A DNA stretch of 64,000 bases from positions 16,659,465-16,723,464 of the forward strand of contig CM060692.1 in the NCBI GenBank assembly GCA_030686995.1, given 5' to 3'. This DNA is from Artemisia argyi (taxonomy: Eukaryota; Streptophyta; Magnoliopsida; Asterales; Asteraceae). The position numbers were made by a program, and so were the translations under genes. Below, piece after piece: positions 11,830 to 24,252 of this stretch. The notes under the pieces were generated by a model, which was not told where the DNA came from, ran no database searches, and worked only from the letters and a program-made list of their open reading frames with translations. Numbering within the stretch: the stretch's first letter is position 1; every line of letters starts with the position of its first letter.

Positions 11830-12528
11830 AATATTAAAATAGAGGGGGCCGAGATGTTACGTGTCACCTAAGCAACATCTGAAGTATGATTGTGTATGTT
11901 ACGTTATTAAAATGTGCATATTAAAACATTTGTTAAAAGTTAGTAATATTATCCGAAACACTTTCTAGTTTGCATACTTAGATTGAACATTCAAGAATGT
12001 ACAATACTATTTTGTAAACTAAACCTTAACGGAAATGACACTCTAAAGTCTAAACGCTTGTAGTTATATTTTTTGCATTTAGTATTTACTTGTGTCATAA
12101 AAGAAATTATGCTCCTAATTATATAAAAAACTTTAACACGCTTATCTAACATTTACGTAATGTTTGGTATGCATGAATCAAAGATAGATGGAATAAATCA
12201 TTACGATAGAATGAGCAAATGCAGTTTGTTTTGAGTTTTGTAAGGGAATGATTTATAACCCATTCCATTAAATCTCTAACCACCAATCTCATTACATATA
12301 TACTTTTTTTTTTCATTACGACATGAAATCACAATTTGTCATATTTCATTTATTTCATTCATTTCCAACGTCAATTGCATCATACTAAACAACATATGTA
12401 AATGTTTTATTCCATTCTAACATAGCTATCAAATAAGTCAATAGAAAAACAATGACTCATTCAATTACTATGTTTATTCCGAACATTACTATGTACATAA
12501 TTTTTGAAAGTAATATAAATTTACCTTC

Positions 12529-12586
<58 letters not shown>

Positions 12587-13067
12587 CTTTTTTTCCTCGA
12601 ATTTCTTTTACCTTTTTACGCAAAATCCCTTCCTTATGTTTTGAATAATACAATCAAGAAGCACCAATGTTTTCAACTTTTTTCACATGAGCCACACATA
12701 TCAATTATCATCAAAGATAATATATCCTAGGCGTGTATCCGTGTATAATGACAAGATTTTATAGCTGCAAATAATTATAGTTTAGATATTGCAGTAAGTT
12801 TTTTGTGTAACATTTAACAATTAGCGTGCAAGTTTTCATCATCATCCGAAATGACAACAACATCGTACCAGTTCAATTTAATAAATTAGGATGAAATATT
12901 GATATGCAACGAAAGAAAAATAATAATAGTAGTAAAGTGGTTAATTTTAGTAACAACATTTTAGGCAAGACATAACGACATAATAGTACTTTAACATTTC
13001 TCATTTTAAAAGTTTTTAAGTAATAACATTTTCTCTTTTATATATAATAAAGATAGATTTTTATATA
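11830..13067. other. Intergenic, no gene
   Basis: AT-rich DNA with a pure A run of 50 at 12531-12580 and a possible degraded MITE at about 12160-12430 (TAATGTTTGGTATGCATGAA on the left, ATACTAAACAACAT-type words on the right). No coding sequence or RNA gene is recognisable. Confidence 0.5.
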
Positions 13068-13758
13068 TCTATACTACTATATAAAACATTTAACTTGTGG
13101 GTTTCACAAAAAATTAAGATAAAAAACTCCAGTCATGGAGTGATATGTGACACTTCTCAACTAAGAAATTACATTTATTTTCAAATTGAAATATATTTTT
13201 ATCTATTTTTTTATTATCTAATTTCACTATATTTTCTAAAATTTTGTGCTCTTTAATTCAACATCCATTTTGATAAATTTTTATGAGTTTTTTGTTTTTT
13301 ACATTTTTAGTGAGTTTATTTTATTTTGATTCAAATTTGTACAACATTAACCTTTATTTCAATCAATACAATCTTGATTCGTCAAAATCATATACTTTTG
13401 GGGGGAGTGTTTGACGGGTGAGATTGCGAGGGTCTTTCTATATGCAGGAATAATGATGTCACAAGAAAGCTACGGGAAACCCAAGCAAACACATACAACT
13501 AACACATATACATTCGGAATGTTGTGAAACGAATTCACTAAGCAGGTAAGGAATTGCGGGGAGAGTTATGCTAGCAAATTCATTTACTATATCTATAATA
13601 TAACTATATTTATCGCCGCCGCTGTGCGTAGGTATCCAACTAGTAGTAAAGATAGAGATAAGCCACATAAATATGAGTTTTTTTCACTTATATTAATTTC
13701 CACCAAATTATGCCCATAATTATAAAAGATAATTATTAGAAGACTAAATATAACATTA

Positions 13759-13995
13759 CTATATATATATAACGCAGTGTCGAAAACGATGCGAGCATTG
13801 TCGTTTTGGCTGTCTCGGTTTTTTCTGCGGCCCATTTCGGTTGTCCACATCCGGTGTCTTAGCCCATTTAGCTGTTTCTTTTTTCCCCCTTTTGCAACGT
13901 TTTAGAATATCTTTACATTGTTTTACATTTACGAGGCCACCGCTTTCATACGCATACTTATCTTCCTGCCCCTTCTCTGGATCTATTTTCGTCAT
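13759..13995 (-). CDS. Unidentified Lys-rich frame, gene fragment at best
   Basis: A 78-codon frame beginning MTKIDPEKGQEDKYAYESGG and then rich in Lys, Arg and paired Cys (QCKDILKRCKRGKK). It reads like coding sequence more than its surroundings do, but I do not recognise the family. It has no neighbouring exons, and it lies inside the candidate Helitron, so a captured gene piece is possible. It could equally be chance. Confidence 0.2.
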   Translation of the reverse strand: MTKIDPEKGQEDKYAYESGGLVNVKQCKDILKRCKRGKKETAKWAKTPDVDNRNGPQKKPRQPKRQCSHRFRHCVIYI

Positions 13996-14159
13996 TCCGT
14001 GGTTGTAGTTAAAATTGGGGGGTATCGTGGCTGTTCGTGGTTTTTTTCATCGCCTTTCTATGTGCATATGCTGATTTTCATATATTTGTTTTTCTATATT
14101 GTCAACTATGATGTTGCACATGTAATGTTGTTTGTTGTTTAGTTGTCTTTTGATGTTTT

Positions 14160-14621
14160 GTGTCTTGCGTGTTTAAATATGAGAAAATGATAAGATGGGG
14201 AATGTATAATGTAAACAGATGTCCTCTATGCTTGAGTGAGAATGAAGATTTGCAGCATCTATTCTTCAAATGCTCTTTTTCTACAGCTGTGTGGGATAAA
14301 GTCAGAGATATGGCTGAGATTGAATGTGATAATAGAAACTGGAATGAGTTATTGAAGTTTTTAGCTGATTCATGGGTTCATAAAAGTATTGTTTGGGTTG
14401 TTAAGAGACTTGCTTTGGCAACTTGTGTGTACACCATATGGCAAGAGAGAAATAGAAGAATTTTCAAAGATGTCCAGAGGAACAGTCAAGAGGTGTTTAA
14501 TGAGATAAAAGATAATGTCAGGCATAAGCTTCTGGGTATAACAGTTAAAAATAGTGCAAATGTCAGGAAAGTGGAAGCTAGATGGAGTGTTCAGTGTAAA
14601 ATGTTGGTTCAAAAAGTCTAA
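14160..14621 (+). pseudogene. LINE ORF2 C-terminus (zinc-binding RVT domain), 5'-truncated
   Basis: The frame from about EKMIRWGMYNVNRCPLC onward matches the zf-RVT domain at the end of plant non-LTR reverse transcriptases. It has the metal-binding pattern CPLC...QHLFFKC and the typical VWDKV, YTIWQERNRRIF and KVEARW segments. Endonuclease and reverse transcriptase domains are absent, so only the last ~145 residues of ORF2 remain. This is a normal outcome of 5'-truncated retrotransposition. Sequence upstream of about 14180 is not LINE-like. The 3' UTR continues to 14828, is broken by the LTR element, and resumes at 25674. Confidence 0.85.
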
Positions 14622-14828
14622 CTGAAAGAATCCTGATGAGAATAGAGAGAGTGAAATTCAGTTTATGTGTTCAGGGGAGTTAATGGGGTGTTTGGAAGTA
14701 TGGTTTGATTTAGTTTGAATGGGTGTCAGAGTATTTGCAGGGTATGTTTTCACTGTTTGGAATGATCTGTACATGTACATGAGATATATATTTCTGGTCA
14801 TAACAATGTTTGAAGTACCTAGTACCTT

Positions 14829-16243
14829 TGATGCGTGGGAATCGCAACAGGCTTTACCTCTCGAGGGATCTCGAGAAGCTTACAACCCCCACCAGGCAGT
14901 GTACCTGATCGTTGTAGTATAGTATAGTGACAAGTACCGGAGATTGATCGTTCAGCTTAGGAATAGTGTCGCTAGGATTAGAAAGCCTAATTACTAGTTC
15001 TAAAGGTGAGGGATGATTATTTTTGTGTTTTTTATATTTTATGGAAAGCAAGTAAAATCTCGGGGTTTGAAGGATTTGGGCGGAATTAGTTGCTAGTCAA
15101 CTAACCCAATACTACAATGCAATCAAAATAAAATACTAAAAATGAAAATAAACTAATTATACTAAGGTTGTGAGCAGTAATTGGAGAAAATGTGTTTACT
15201 TATATTTCACTACTCCCTAGATATCTTTTACACGTTAATTACTTGTTATAATTGCATGGATGACGGATCGTATTCCTTAATACCATTCATGGGGTGGCAT
15301 ACATAACTCCCCAATTCTATGAGCTCTTATCTCCTCCTACACCATGCCCAACACAACTATAGGGATTGTAAACAGTGGCTCATGCATTAAATACAACCAA
15401 TAAAGACCTAGTACGCCTCGGTTCATGTTTCTTAAGACGTTCAAGCATGTTACCATTTGGAGATCTGCCAGTTTTCTTAAGCCTAACATATAAATCATTC
15501 ATCCAAGACAAGAATAAACAAGTAATCAACACATAATCAATATCTAGGTTTCATTAGATCTAAGCAAACACAAAAGAGATCTAGCTTAGCATAATGGAAT
15601 TGAGACAAGAACAAGATATAGACAACCAACACATAGACATATTGATTGAATTAGAAGAACACTTATCTCAATTACAATGCAAGGTATCAAGGGTTTGGAA
15701 CCCTTGAAAAACCTGTAAAAGTTGCACCAAAATTGTACTTAGGGTTTCTCCCAAAACTTCTCTCTTAATGTGTGAAAATTAGAAAACTATATATAGAAAA
15801 ATAGGTCTGACGGCGTCAAGACAAACAATGTGACGCCGTCACCTCGCTGCCAAAACTCTTCTCGGACTGCCTAGATCCACTTCTGACGCCGTTAAGACTT
15901 ATTCATTTCCAGGCCGTCATGACTCTTTTACTCTTGACGCTCTTCCTACGTGACGCCGTCAAATCTATTCTGGATCGTCATGGAAATTCATGAAATTTGC
16001 TCTTGACGCCGTCAAGGTTTTGCTCTTGACGCCGTCACCTACTGTTCCCAGATTGGAAAATTAAGACTTTGGCGTTTTCTTCACTTTTATGCTCCAAAAA
16101 CGTCCGAATTGCTTCCTTTTCCAGATTTCACTCCCAAATTACCTAAAATCACAAAAGGAACGATTTAGGGCAATATTTGATCAAATAAATTCGGATTCGG
16201 GCTTAAATGACCCCCTAAAAATGGACCATTTTTCGCCTCATCA
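14829..16243 (-). repeat. Athila-type 3' LTR
   Basis: A 1415-bp LTR matching 24253-25668. It begins TGATGCGTGGGAATCGCAAC and ends TTTTCGCCTCATCA on the plus strand. It is the 3' LTR because the genes run on the minus strand. Confidence 0.95.
15788..16037 (-). promoter_or_regulatory. LTR promoter: TGACG palindrome array plus TATA box
   Basis: Six copies of TGACG(C/G)CGT(C/T)A lie at 15808, 15831, 15884, 15951, 16004 and 16027, with degenerate copies between. On the transcribed (minus) strand a CTATATATAG box at 15788-15799 follows directly downstream. TGACG is the core bound by plant TGA-type bZIP factors (as-1 element). The layout is that of an upstream activator array feeding a TATA box; the function is inferred. 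Confidence 0.6.
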
Positions 16244-16801
16244 TATACCCTTACACTTGAGATTTGCTTGTCCTCAAGCAAATGTGCTTTTATTCTACTC
16301 AAAATACAAGTTAGGGGTCATTTAACACTAATATAAAAGTAATTACAACAAATAATCGTTCCACTAAAGACCAATAGACAAGCACGGAGGTCATATACAA
16401 GCACCTCACAAATAGTGTTTAGATACTCACATCTCTCGGGTGTAATAAAGTGTAAATTACAATATGGAAACGGAAGATATCTCTCACTACCTGTCATAGC
16501 AAAATAGATTACCATAGGCTTGGGAAAGGATCAAACCTCCACCACATGGCGTAAGCACCTAGGATAAACTATCAAAGAGGTCTTTTAAAGGGTTGTAACG
16601 TTAGGTGTAGGGATATGAAATACACGGTTTTGTTGGATAAAGGAAGTTTTACTGGTGGCGAGTTAACAATCTTAGTTAATTACATGTACAATATGGCGTT
16701 GCTAAGCCAAGACTAGACTCGACTTAAGCTAATAAATGAAAAATAACAAAAATATAAAATGAACATAGAATGAAAAGGGATGGTAGTCCGTATGTTTTTC
16801 T

Positions 16802-16843
<42 letters not shown>

Positions 16844-18734
16844 CTATTTTTTTCTTTTCTTTTCTTGATTTTTCGATTTTTTTTTTCATACACTCTTACC
16901 CTACCATCCAAAATAATACATCATAGGGAATGGGAATTCCCCTTACACTTGAATCTTTACATACTTTACAATTAACTAAACTAATGACTCGAATTAAGAA
17001 AATCAAAACACTTGGAGCACTTTTAAGATTAACGTACATATGGAGGTAATAAATAATGTTCTTCCCCATTACTCCATAAATAAGTACTTACCCATGAGTC
17101 CCGATCGTCCCAAAACAATATGTACAAGGATATAACTCGACTTAGCAACCATGTAATCAATTAGAAAGTTAACTTAGGGTTTAACAAATAACAATAATGC
17201 ACTAAAAATGAGCGCATACACGGAAGGCTAAGGCGATTTGGGTGTACATTTAAGTGGGGTGTAACAAATTCTTCCTTTAAGTAAAATGCTTAAAGTTAGA
17301 AACGAAAAGATAGGCTCGGAGGGGTGTACTAGGGGTTTCGTGTACTAAAAATGAGTACAACGCTAAGGGTGTGGGAAAAATTAGTTGACTTAACCAGCCA
17401 AGTAATATGACTTAAATGGTCAAGTAATTATGATACGGGTTTAACACAAGGGTAATCCTAATGCCTCTTATCATGTAGTAAATCCTACCACACGAATGTA
17501 GTCTCACTAGCGGTCTCGGGATGCATCACTAACGCAAGTTCTAGAATCTAAATGCTACCGGTACACTCATAAGCACTAATAGCAAATGCTTTTCCTATCA
17601 AATCTAAAGGCGAACCTCACATATTTGGGTGGAAAATTTTTCTGAATATACGGTTATGTGCTAGTCATACAATCTCCTATCTATGAGACGCTTGCTATGG
17701 CTAAAGTTTCACTCCTAAATGTTGTAAAAAAATTTAAATTTGGCGCTAAAATTACTCTAACAAGTATTTCTCATAGTTTTATTACACATCTACCATCAAA
17801 CAAAACAAACTCAAGCGAAAGTGCATATGTAAGGTATCATCTTTTTACCCTCCCCTTACACTTAAGATGAACATTGTCTCCAATGTTCAAGTAAAGAATG
17901 TAAAAGTGAAAAAGTAAAGAGAATGAAATCAAATACTCCCCTGATTCGCTCGGTATGGATAATTAGGTGGCCAGGTTAAATCTTCCTCCAAGAAAATAAA
18001 CAATCAAAGCTTCCCTTCCAGAATATAAATTATCTTCTTGTCATACATAACCTGTAAAACCTGACAAAATAGACAAGACAACCTCGCGTAAAATCGGCGG
18101 CATCCTATATAAGTTTCTAAGTCCTAGAAAACAAGATAAGATATAATGCTTGTGGAATGAAGTTTGCAGATCTCCTGGAGACTATAAAACTTAATAATTC
18201 ACAAAAACCATAAGACTCCGTTAGAAAAACAAAACCGGTAAAATTTCCAGATTTTAACTCCTGACGCCGTCAAGAGTAAACCTCTGACGCCGTCAGAATG
18301 GACCTGCAGAAATTCTTATGTTAAGTTTCCGGAAAATTTCTGGAAAAACTTGGTCCTACTTCCTGGAAAATCCTGCAAAACTTCATTATGACTCAATACA
18401 AGCATTTGACTCTAACAAATACGAATATACATGCTCATTTAATATTGTAGAGAATCATGATCGGTTTGTTTCTTAAAAACATATTTGGGGTTTCCCCTTA
18501 CACTTATCTTTTGCAAAAATACTTCTAGGTGGAGTTAAGACTAGGCCAAAACAGCAAAGTAAAGTATTTCCACATTTTAGTTTAGAAACATGATCTACCA
18601 ACAATAAAAATTAAACATGCATACGGAAGCAAATAACAAACAAACAAATAAAATCACACAAAACATGGGTTGCCTCCCAAGAAGCGCTTTTCTTTATTTA
18701 CGAGTCTTGTAGCTAGACTCAAGGTCATGGGTTA
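16244..18734 (-). other. Non-coding 3' region of the Athila-type element
   Basis: About 2.5 kb between the integrase stop and the 3' LTR holds no convincing frame. An envelope-like ORF, sometimes present here in Athila elements, is not recognisable. A polypurine-like motif AAGTGTAAGGG(G) on the minus strand occurs four times, at about 16249, 16942, 17851 and 18495. The copy next to the LTR is the likely plus-strand priming site. A T run lies at 16807-16843. Two more TGACGCCGTCA sites lie at 18262-18297. Confidence 0.6.
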
Positions 18735-20198
18735 CTACGTGACTTCATCATCAAACGTCACATCCTCCTCACTAATCATTTCATTGTTATTTTCTTGGTA
18801 GTGTTTTACACGTTGTATGTTAACCGTGAATTCCCTACCTTCATCATCAATTAACACTACCGCTCCAAATTTAGAAGAATTCTTTACCGTGAACGGCCCA
18901 TACCATCTAGACTTAAGTTTTCCCGGAAATAATCTCAACCGAGAATTGTATAATAGGACCTTGTCTCCTTCTGAAAATTCTTTGGGTTTCTTAATTCTAT
19001 GATCATGCCATCTTTTAGCTCTTTCTTTATATGTGATGGAGGATTCGTAGGCTTCTAGTCTAAGCTCATCAAGCTCGTGTAATTGCAAAAACCTATTATT
19101 CCCAGCAGTTGTGTAATCTAAGTTGCATGCCTTAAGCGCCCAATAAGCCTTGTGTTCTAATTCTACCGGTAAGTGACATGCCTTAACATACACCATGCGG
19201 AATGGGGTCGTTCCAATAGGTGTTTTGTAAGCAGTTCGGAATGCCCATAAGGCTTCGTCGAGTTTGAATGACCAGTCCTTTCTGTTTTGACTAGCCGTTT
19301 TTTCAAGTATTCTTTTAATAGCTCTATTGGTGTTTTCGACTTGGCCATTGGTCTGTGGATGATAGGCGGTGGAGAATCGATGGGGTACTCCATACCTCTT
19401 CATGACCTTTTCCATTTGTGCATTGCAAAAATGTGTCCCCCTATCACTGATGAGAGCTTTCGGAATCCCGAATCTTGCGAAAAGCTTTTTCAGGAAATGA
19501 ATGACTACTCTTGCATCATTGGTCCTAAGGGCTTGTGCCTCAACCCATTTTGAAACATAGTCAATGGCGACTAAGATGTACTTGTTTCCCCCTGAGGATG
19601 GAAAGGGTCCCATGAAGTCAATCCCCCAAACATCAAATACCTCACAAACTTGTATAAAGTTCTGAGGTGCTTCATCCCTATGTGATATATTTCCGGCTCG
19701 TTGACATGCATTGCACGCCTGCACCATTTCTTTTACATCACGGAAAATTGTGGGCCAATAGAATCCCACATCGAGAATCTTTTGGGCAGTAACGTTTATC
19801 CCATGATGCCCGCCAGAGTGACCAGAGTGACATTCCCTCATAATATTTACTGCCTCATTTTCCGAAACACAACGCCTTATAATGTGGTCAGGACACCTTC
19901 GGAATAAAAAGGGTTCATCCCAGAAGTAGTATTTTAGCTGGGAAAAGAACCTCTTCCTCTCGTACTTAGTCAGGTGTTCAGGAACAAGTCTACATCTACT
20001 TGCGAAGTAATTAGCAAAGTCGGCATACCATGGCTCCGAATCAATCATTGACATCAGTTGTTCGTCAGGAAACGAATCCCTAATCTCACTTCTATCGTGC
20101 TTATCCAAGGGGTTTTCAAGACGAGATAGATGATCTGCGGCTAGATTCTCTGCCCCCCTCTTATCGCGAATCTCAACATCGAATTCTTGTAACAACAA
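18735..20198 (-). pseudogene. Integrase (with RNase H tail) of Athila-type element
   Basis: A 487-codon open frame. The first ~35 residues are the end of RNase H ([18 protein letters not shown]). An HHCC zinc motif (H...H...CNAC) follows, then the DDE catalytic core with D in GIDFMGP, D in ISDRGTHF and E in NGQVENTNR. The C-terminal region contains RWYGPFTV and NIQRVKHY as in Athila/Tat integrases, with no chromodomain. The frame itself is open, but it is cut off from RT by the in-frame TGA at 20301-20303, so I treat it as part of a dead polyprotein. The role in the family is insertion of cDNA into host DNA in the nucleus. Confidence 0.9.
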
Positions 20199-21491
20199 GA
20201 TCCACTGAATTAGTCGTGGCTTGGCATCCTGCTTCGCAAACAGATATCGAAGAGCTGAGTGATCAGTGAAGACGACTGTCTTTGAAAGGACAAGATATTG
20301 TCAGAATTTGTCGAATGCAAACACTACGGCTAATAATTCTTTTTCGGTGGTGGAGTAGTTCTCTTGAGCGGGATTCATGGTTTTGCTAGCATAGTAAATA
20401 GGTTGGAAAAGTTTGTCACGTCGTTGACCTAATACAGCCCCGAAAGCAAAATCGCTAGCGTCACACATGATTTCAAATGGTAACTCCCAGTTGGGTGTGA
20501 TCATGATTGGAGCTTGAGTGAGTTCCCTTTTTAAGAGATCGAAAGCATCTTTGCATTCTTGGGAAAAATCGAACGGAGCATCCTTCACAAGCAATTGAGT
20601 CATTGGCCGGGCAATTTTGGAGAAGTCTTTAACGAATCTCCGATAAAATCCGGCGTGCCCCAAAAAGCTGCGTATTGCCTTAACAGTCGTGGGGTATGGT
20701 AACTTAGATATAGCTTCAACTTTAGCTTGGTCCACCTCTATTCCGTTCCCTGAGATCTTATGCCCTAACACAATCCCTTCCTTTACCATGAAATGACACT
20801 TTTCCCAGTTTAACACCAAGTTGGTTTCCTCACAACGTTTAAGCATCTTTTCTAAATTAGCAAGACAGCGGTCGAAGGAGTTTCCGAAGACTGAAAAGTC
20901 ATCCATGAACACCTCCATGCTGTCTTCCATGAGTTCGTGAAAGATTGCGGTCATGCAACGTTGGAAAGTGGCGGGGGCATTACATAGCCCAAAAGGCATC
21001 CTTTTGTAGGCAAATGTTCCATAGGGGCAAGTAAACGTGGTCTTTTCTTGGTCCTCGGGTGCTATGGGGATTTGAAAATATCCAGAGAATCCATCCAAGA
21101 AGCAATAGTACTCGTGTCCAGATAATCTCTATAACATCTGATCAATGAATGGTAAGGGAAAGTGATCTTTCCTCGTGGCATCATTGAGCTTTCGATAGTC
21201 GATGCATACCCGCCATACAGTGACAGTTCTCTGGGGCACCATCTCACCCTTGTCATTCTTTACTACAGTCATTCCACCCTTTTTAGGTACAACCTGCACA
21301 GGACTGACCCATGGGCTATCCGAGATTGGGTAAATCAGTCCTGCATCCAAAAGTTTGATAACTTCTTTCTTTACTACTTCCTTAATGTTAGGGTTCACTC
21401 GCCTCTGGGGTTGCACAGTAGGTTTATAATCTTCCTCCATAAGAATCTTATGTGTGCAAAAAGTTGAGTCAATCCCCTTAATGTCGGCCAC
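20199..21491 (-). pseudogene. Reverse transcriptase and RNase H of Athila-type element
   Basis: The reading frame holds the RT fingers (SPWVSPVQVVPKKGG, CIDYRKLN), palm (FLDGFSGYFQI, MPFGLCNAPATFQRCM) and catalytic FMDDFSVFG, followed by the connection and RNase H start (PFEIMCDASDFAFGAVLGQ). Two nonsense codons break it: TAG at 21129-21131 and TGA at 20301-20303. The TGA stands where CGA would be expected. These lesions make the enzyme non-functional in this copy. Confidence 0.92.
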
Positions 21492-22474
21492 ACTCCATGC
21501 GAGTACCCCCTTGTATTTTTTAGGACCTCTAAGAGTTTAACTTTTTGTTCCTGTTCCAAGGAAGAGTTTATGATTACCGGGAGTTGGTCCTCCCCCTGAA
21601 GGAAGGCATACTCCAAATGGTTAGGAAGCTCTTTAAGATCAACGTTAGGAGGTTCGATAATAGAAGGTTTGAGCTTGTTTTCGGGCTTTCGGAGCTCGAG
21701 ATGCCCCGTTGCCTCTTGTCTGGGGTAGAAGGAGACTGCATTAACATCCTCCGTCTTTTCCACCTCTAGCAAAGGCTGAAAACTCTCGTCCCGTAGCCAG
21801 CCTTCATCGATTTGTTCATCGATGCAACTATCAATGACATCTGTGAGTTCATCTACTTCCCCGATAAAGTAGAGCCGGTTGGCTGCTTCGAGGGAGAGGT
21901 CCATAGAATCCTTAATGTCGAAGGTTGTGCTATCGTCTCCCACTCGTAAGGTCAATTTGCCATCGTAGACATCGATGACTGCACGAGCGGTAGCAAGAAA
22001 TGGTCTACCTAAGATGATAGGTACCAAGTCATCCTCCTCCATATCCAGGATTACGAAGTCGACCGGGAATTTGAATTTCCCAACTTTGACTAGCACATTC
22101 TCGCATATCCCTACGGGGTACTTGACTGATCTATCGGCTAGTTGGATGTTCATACGGGTAGACTTCAATCCAGAATATCCTAGTTTACGGAACATAGAGT
22201 GAGGCATGAGATTGATACTCGCTCCCAAATCGGCAAGAGCATTCTTGATTGATAGAGGTCCTATGGAGCAAGGCAAGGTGAAGCTGCCCGGATCGTCTAC
22301 CTTCTTTGGTAGCCCACGATGGGTTACCACTGAGCATTCTTCCCCCAGTGTCACAAGACCCTCGAGTTTCTTCCTGTTAGCGAGCAGTTTTTTGAAGTAT
22401 GTGCTATACTTTGGCATGTGATAGCAAGCATCAAGGAGAGGTATGGTGACAACTGAGTCTTTTAGGTATGACAA
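21395..22474 (-). pseudogene. Aspartic protease region of Athila-type element
   Basis: A retroviral-type aspartic protease domain with the active-site motif ALADLGASINLMP and the later VIILGRPFLATA segment. Upstream the frame is closed by TAG at 22502-22504. Downstream it shifts relative to RT at a T6 run (21516-21521), after which the encoded peptide no longer resembles the family (the proper frame reads VADIKGID). It would cleave the polyprotein in a working element. Confidence 0.88.
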
Positions 22475-22595
22475 GAACCTCTTGTTATCATTCTCAGTTT
22501 TCTAGTTCCTTAACCGGGATGGGAATGGAATTCTCACAGGTGGGTTAGGAAGGGCCGATGGGGAAGGGGTCATCACGGGCGGTTGGTCTGGGGTG

Positions 22596-24080
22596 CTAAT
22601 GCCGACATCCTCCTCCTCCTCCCCAGGTTTGTCTGGATCGAGGGTGATGGGGGACGAGTTTGGGTAAGGAGGGTCTTTGGTTGTCGTTCCAGCTCGTGTG
22701 GTTATCGCGAGCGTGGGGTCTTTTTTTCTTTTTTCTTACTAATGGTGTTTGAAGATTATCTAGGGCTGAGTTAAGCTTGTTGAAAAATTCCCCAATACCC
22801 TCCTGCTGCTCGTCGAAAAGCTCATTAAGGCCTTTCATTTGCAAGTCTTTTTCTTGAGTGAAGTGACCAAGGTCATCTTCGAAATTGCTCCTGATTTTGA
22901 ATTCAGGGCCTTCCTCCCCTTCTCTTCTCTTTACCAGATTTCCCCAAAGGGTGTAATCGTCATTTTGGTAAAAAGGCAAAAGGGAGGGATCAGCATAAAT
23001 GTCCCCTCCTGACAAGCACGCATGTTCAGTTGTGGCTGCTCCTCCGCATTCTTCTACCTCATGCGGGCCTCCACAATAATCGCAGATCATGTAAGGATTC
23101 GACAGCTGTTTAGGTAATTGCGATCCAGCTAGGTATTCCACTCTTTTGTGAATTTTGCTCAACCGATCCGAGGTGATCTCAGAAATGCTGACAGTCGACT
23201 CAGGTTCATCCCAAGTGTCATCCTGGTCTTGAGCATATTCTTCAATCCTATCCCATCCTTCCTCGGCACTAAGATTGGCCAATCTTCCTTTCCTAGATTG
23301 GTTAATTCCGTTTCGGTCATTAGAGGAGATATTTTCGTAGAAGATTTGGACCAAGAGCCAAAGCTCAATGCCATGATGGGGAACTTGTCTTATTGAATCT
23401 TTGAATCTAGTCCACGATTTATAGAAGGGTTCGTCCTTCTCCTTCCGGAAACGGAGGATCCTATCTCTAAGTGTTGAGGTTTTTCCAGGTGGAAAGAACT
23501 TCTCATAGAACTTGGATATGAGTTGCTCCCATGTGAAGATAGATTCAGAAGGGAGTTTGTCATACCATTCTTGGGCTTTTTCATATAAGGTGAAAGGAAA
23601 GAATCGCAATCGGGATGTGTCTCTAGTAGCCCCATCCGTATGGAGGGTGTCTACTATTTTTAGGAAGTCCTTGATGTGTTGGATTGGATTTTACTCATCA
23701 AGTCCGCTGAATTTACACACACTTTTGACAAGCCAAACATCGGGTGCATGTAGGACCTCACTGGTGTGTTCGTTCGGGTAGACAATGGCATTTGAAAAGC
23801 CACGAGGAGTTGGGGAAGAGTAGTCCTTGAGACGCTTAGGAGGAGGTATTATAGGGGTACTCATCTCGTTGTGGGAGCTAGGGGTTGTGATGTGATTTTC
23901 TGAATTTTCCTCAGAAAGAGGTGCATCAAAGTCGATAGCAATGCTGGATGGTTCAGGAGTTGAGTGAGTTCGTCTTAACCTACACATTTCTCTTTCGGGT
24001 TCTGCATAAGGCAAGACAAGGTCTCTAGTGGTACTACGACTCCTAGTGATCCTAAGGTTGGAGAATTCATTGGTTGCCAT
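22596..24080 (-). pseudogene. Gag of Athila-type element, interrupted
   Basis: The frame starts at MATNEFSNLRITRSRS and is stopped by TAA at 23691-23693. In-frame coding continues through the retrotransposon Gag domain (FFPFTLYEKAQEWYDKLP, FPPGKTSTLRDRI) to a CCHC-type knuckle (CDYCGGPHEVEEC). It ends in a Gly-rich stretch at a GGA repeat (22610-22625), where the frame is probably shifted. Gag would form the virus-like particle in a working element. Confidence 0.88.
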
Positions 24081-24227
24081 GATGGCGGACGGTGAAGAGT
24101 CACGAACAAAAGCACAAAGAAATAAGATAGACTAAAGAAGACCTAAAAAATAAAAATAAAATCTTACTAGAAAGGAATCTAGCAAGTAGACCTAATAAAA
24201 AGAAATTCTAACCTAGACAATAACTAT

Positions 24228-24250
24228 TCCCCGGGCTGCGGCGCCAAAAA
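24228..24250 (-). other. Primer binding site of Athila-type element
   Basis: Reading the minus strand out of the 5' LTR, a three-base AGT is followed by TTTTGGCGCCGCAGCCCGGG. TTGGCGCCG..GCC is the tRNA-Asp-like primer site typical of Athila/Tat elements. Its position fixes 24253-25668 as the 5' LTR. Confidence 0.7.
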
Positions 24251-24252
24251 CT

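Noticed and set aside
12452..12730. 92-codon frame with a poly-Lys run
   Set aside because: It is created by a 50-base A tract; no domain or context.
14174..14183. LINE target duplication TGAGAA
   Set aside because: Only six bases match around the A tail and the LINE's 5' edge is not sharp.
15808..16037. CRISPR-like array from repeated TGACGCCGTCA
   Set aside because: Irregular spacing, 11-bp repeats and LTR location in a plant genome; it is a promoter-type motif cluster.
18817..19907. Plus-strand frames over the integrase and reverse transcriptase region
   Set aside because: Antisense shadows of the minus-strand polyprotein.
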